From Aplectana chamaeleonis (taxonomy: Eukaryota; Nematoda; Chromadorea; Rhabditida; Cosmocercidae), in NCBI GenBank assembly GCA_029168955.1, contig JAPDOI010000107.1, forward strand, positions 930,001-994,000: a DNA stretch of 64,000 bases. The letters are read 5' to 3'. This document shows positions 60,271-64,000 of this stretch, in pieces. Each line of letters begins with the position of its first letter. Positions within the stretch are counted from its first letter, which is position 1. The position numbers and the translations under genes were made by a program. The notes under the pieces are model-generated. The model saw only the letters and a list, made by a program, of their open reading frames with translations, made no database searches and had not been told where the DNA came from.

Positions 60271-62956
60271 CTCCGACACTGGCAGCGGTCTTCTACGGGA
60301 GTCGGCTGGGAGTCCTAGCCTCATCAGCTATAGGACTCCTGTTTGCCACATGTAGGAGTCCTATCTGTCTCCTGTAGGAGACCGAACCGTGTACAGCAGT
60401 TGAACGAAATCTCATTTTGGAGGGAATTTCAAATACGGCTTTAAGGAGGAATCTGAGCCAAATCCTTCGGCTTTCCGTGATTACTTTTCTTGAAGCGTAA
60501 AAATAGCCCACGCATGGCTACTTGTCTGCCACATTCAAAAATTGCCTTCGGGATTGAGCCCAATCATAGCTCTTTGCACCCTCGTCGCGTCAAAGGCGGA
60601 AAACCCATGATCTCCTCACTCGATTTTGGTCCTCTCTCGGGCGTTGATGCATGGCCATTTTCTGTCCACCCCATCCTTGTGCGCCTCGTATGCGCTCAGA
60701 CAAGCCCTGGTTGACGATCCGCGACTTTTGCTGCGGCGCTTTAGCAGGATCGTCCCGCGGCCGACGACCGGACGATCCTTCACTCGACCGAGCCGCTGGA
60801 TGCGCCGGCAATGCCGCGGACCATCTCGGTTGCCAGCGCCGCGGATCGATCCTGCAGGCGCCGCGCGGATCGTCCTGACAGCCGCCGTGGACCGTCCTGA
60901 GAGCCGCCGCGGACAGTCCTTTTGAATATTACACGTTATCCAGCCCACCCCAAACCCAACTCATTGGCCGTGGGACGCAGATTTTGTGGCATTGGAGTAC
61001 GGCTTTTCGCGCTAGCATTCCGATCACTCCCTCAGAAAGCCTCAATATCACAATTTTGCAGTGATTTCTCCATCGTAAGTGAGCTAATTTCAAGAGTAGA
61101 ACAGCTCGAGCTAACATGCATAACTGGTTTCGATAGTTTAGCTGTACAACTGTGACATGTATCGCTGAAGTATTGTGAAAATATTATATTTATATTGCAA
61201 TCTTTTTGGACATCAAGATGTATAATTATGATTATGAACAAATGATTAATGTATGATCATGAGCTGTAAATTCTCGGAAATCGAGAGCTCATATTTTATG
61301 ACTCTTAAGCAACAACCTTTGTAATAATATTAGTTTAGACTGAAGACCTGTAACACATAGATTTATTGCACAATCAGTTGTTTGTGTTACCATGGGCATG
61401 CATTTGCAGCCTTTATGCCATAAACTGAACAAGTCTACGAATGCACATCGAAACCAGTTCTACATGTGAAATTGAGCTGTTCTACACACTCTGAAAATAA
61501 GTCGTACGGTAGAGCCGCCCTGCGAAATTGTGATACTGATGCTTTCTGAGGAGATAAGAAAGCTAGCGCGAAGAGCGTGCAACAATGCCGAAATCTAGTC
61601 TCACGGCCAATGAGTCGGGATTGGGGGTGGGGCAAACTGACTGTTTCCATCTAATTGGGAGTGGTGCTCTACTCGAATATCCCACTCCGATGGAAACAGA
61701 GTTCATGTACTGTGCTTCTCTGCGTCAGAAATTCCACTCCTCTGCGTCCAATTCCCTCCGCAATTGCGTATTGAGACGCTTCGCGGCCACTTTGCACGCG
61801 CTCAGAGCCGGACGATATTCCGCGGGCGCCGTAGCCGATAAGCTGATTGTAGGTGTTTTTTCATTTTCTATCAATTTTCTTGGCTTCTGTGACCAAACCC
61901 GTCCTGTGTTTCTTCATATATTAAAGTATTATATCTACATGCACACCAATTGTATCCTTCCAGATGGTTTCCAAGTAACATCAAACAACTTCTAGGGAGA
62001 AAAATTCACGGTGGTAGGTAATTTTTCATTTTCACGTTTATTTTTGTAATTCTCTTTTGTTTTCCTTCCTTACATTCCAGTGATTTATATGATTGTTTGG
62101 TTTTCTAGGTAGATCTGGTTTCATGCCGAAATCGATCAAAGTCGGTATCAAACCGGAACTATTCTTGAAAAACATGAGGAGAATTACCAAACCAAACAAT
62201 CATGAAAATTATTTGAATGAGCGGTAAACGTGCTCTAAATCAGAAGAGAATCTCAAAATGAACGAGAATAGTGAGCCAAATTTACTTAAGGCCATCGTAG
62301 AATTTTTTCTGCCCTATCTGTCTCCTGTAGGAGACCGGAACCGTGTACAGCAGTTGAACGAAATCTCATTTTGAAGGGAATTTACAAATACGGCTTTAAC
62401 GGAGGAATCTGAGGCTGGAAAATTGTCTTCGGCTTGCGGGGAATGAGGTGGTGGAGTCGTTCAATCCAAAAACAACTCAAAATGGCTATGTGGCTGCTTT
62501 TCATCGATCAGTATTGAGATGGTGGATTGGCGGTGCGCCTCATAGCTCTGCACCCTCGTCGCGTCAAAGGCGGAAACCCCGCGGATCTCCGTTTGACCGT
62601 CGCAACCATCAATCGTGCTCGCGGATCAGCCGTCAAGCGCCGCGGATTTTCTGTCCAATTTATCCGCGGACGAGCCGTGAGTTTGTCTGAGCGGCGCGAG
62701 TTTGCATCGATCGTTCAACGTGTACGTCTGATTGGCCGTTCTTTGGTTTAAGACGTCATATAAAATGCTTGCCTGCGTCGGCTGCGGCTGCCACAGCATA
62801 ACTGACGCCCGATGTACCGCGCGCGACGCGCAATGCGGCTCTATGATCTGTAGGAGACCGCTTCTCTCTAGTCCGGTCATCCACACAACAAAACACCTCC
62901 TGTGGTTGATCACGGTGGTCATTTTCTCCCGTAGGAGACCGCCGCCAGTGTCGGAG
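60271..62956. mobile_element. 2.7-kb element bounded by 31-bp TIRs
   Basis: 60,271-60,301 and 62,926-62,956 are inverse copies with two mismatches (CTCCGACACTGGCAGCGGTC.. and CTCCGACACTGGCGGCGGTC..). It contains the second duplicated block and fold-back core, and two direct copies of GTGTACAGCAGTTGAACGAA (60,391 and 62,342). GAGAG/AGAGA flanks are ambiguous as a target duplication. No transposase recognised. The end word also occurs at 38,409 and inverted at 57,402-57,420. Confidence 0.65.
60930..61650. mobile_element. fold-back core, copy 2
   Basis: Repeats 58,328-59,044 with small indels: TCATTGGCCGTGGGACGCAG left and TCACGGCCAATGAGTCGG right. Internal to the 60,271-62,956 element. Confidence 0.7.
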
Positions 62957-64000
62957 AGAGAATAGGGTGTTGCCGAAAGATATGTGACAAAGTCCGCAGC
63001 TATGCAGCCGACACAATTAGTCTTACGCGCAATATTACGGTAGCCCTGTGTTTCTTTTGATCGGTACGAGCGTTCTTGTCAAAAGCGATAGGGTTCCTAC
63101 TCAGGATTTTATTAAGGAAAATCTTGTCGCAGGATTTACATTGTGCGACGAATCTCAGGTAGACAAGCCTCAAAACAGAATGAGTAGGATTCAAAATGGA
63201 AGTAAAATCAACTCACACGAGAATGCTTTAGTTGCAGAAACAAATTTTACGCAGGCTCATTCGTTAAAGAGAATGGGCGATTTTCGTGAAGCACGGGGAA
63301 TCTGACTGCACAGGGGATGAATCACCAGCCATTATCGATCATGACGCACCTTGAACAAGAACACGAGCAAATAGTGAGCGATGTGGGACGGGACGGGACG
63401 GGACAGCCCATCCCGTCCCCAAAAAAACATATCCGGGTCTGAATAGCGGCTCATTCATAAGCAGATCATTGCTGGCACGCATGTACATATCTATGAACTG
63501 AGACTGTAGAAGGCATGAAGTGGCCAAGGCCTGTGTCAAGAGACGAAATCACAGATGAGTCATCGACTAGTGAGTCGATATTAATGGGTAAACAACAGAC
63601 CAACCCAGTTGATAAATTATCAGTGGAGTTTCGATATGTGATTGAGACACAAAGGTGCAAGAATTGACGAAGGAAAAACGTGAATTGCCCGTCTTACGGT
63701 GAGCGGCGGAATCGATGCCAATTTGGGGATGATGTTCTCGCAAGAATAGCAATTTTGGCCGCTTATCCGACTGCGCCAACGCGACTGAATGAGAATTCGT
63801 CATGTAAGGTGAAAACAATGCAGTTCGGCAGGTGGACCATGGCACTTGATCGGTTTTCGGCCGTGAAGAAATGCACATAGGACGTTTCGGAAACAGTTTA
63901 ACCACTTGTACTTCGGGGGTCATAGATCGCACTCGCATAACTTTCCTTCAAGATGTTTGATGTCAGCTTAAAGGCATCGATTGTATGTATGAGAGCTGGC
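62957..64000. other. right end of the window, no named gene
   Basis: Holds the repeat at 62,985-63,075, a GGGAC tandem run (63,385-63,405) followed by its inverse CCCGTCCC, and short open frames. One frame (63,048-63,305, plus) has a protein-like stretch with DFIKENLVAGFTLCDES between a TACTCAG and a CAG|GTAGAC, which could be an exon, but I cannot place it in a gene. Confidence 0.35.

Noticed and set aside
63567..63938. 123-codon minus-strand frame at the window end
   Set aside because: No domain, no splice context, and competing frames on the other strand.

Overview
The window looks like nuclear DNA of an animal, most probably a parasitic nematode of the strongylid/hookworm type. Evidence for this: one large gene split into about 20 small exons with nematode-style splice sites (TTTTCAG acceptors, GTAAGT/GTATGT donors); an FGD-type Rho exchange factor, the family of C. 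elegans EXC-5; and a dense load of mariner/Tc1, hAT, piggyBac-like, RTE-type and other LINE debris plus fold-back elements. No bacterial operon, phage, CRISPR array or rRNA was seen. The species assignment is inference.

The only gene I can reconstruct with confidence runs on the minus strand from 35,121 (start) to 20,769 (stop). Twenty exons join with consistent phases into 947 codons. Domain order is a proline-rich N-terminus, DH (RhoGEF), PH, FYVE zinc finger and a second PH. Its introns hold a (CA)66 microsatellite, a LINE fragment, a short element with an 8-bp target duplication, and GC-rich terminal-repeat and fold-back elements.

0-5.6 kb is a nest of mobile elements. A mariner transposase pseudogene is split (1-160 and 5,220-5,554) by ATCCG-rich sequence. 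That sequence surrounds a 4.3-kb terminal-inverted-repeat (TIR) element (537-4,828), which contains a fold-back element carrying two inverted Tc1-like transposase fragments (994-2,759) and a small TA-flanked MITE. 5.6-20.8 kb has few genes and many MITEs, including a piggyBac-like element inside a hAT element inside another piggyBac-like element (10.6-12.9 kb), and a perfect 105-bp-arm palindrome at 19.4 kb.

35.1-41.4 kb has fold-back elements and one weak candidate exon. 41,444-51,170 is a second copy of the 4.3-kb TIR element, swollen by a 7.4-kb insertion. That insertion consists largely of a 42-bp satellite array (42,858-49,046) with higher-order structure, followed by a 281-bp-arm fold-back element. 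52.0-56.1 kb holds a fold-back MITE and a decayed RTE-like retrotransposon. 56.6-63 kb is a mosaic of duplicated GC-rich elements with fold-back cores, one bounded by about 31-bp TIRs (60,271-62,956). The last kilobase has nothing I can name.

The long open frames in the satellite (up to about 600 codons) follow from a 42-bp period lacking stop codons, so they are not annotated as genes. Functionally the window is one cytoskeletal-signalling gene set in a graveyard of transposons. Its main interest is the nested-insertion record, the hierarchical satellite and some divergent features of the FGD protein.
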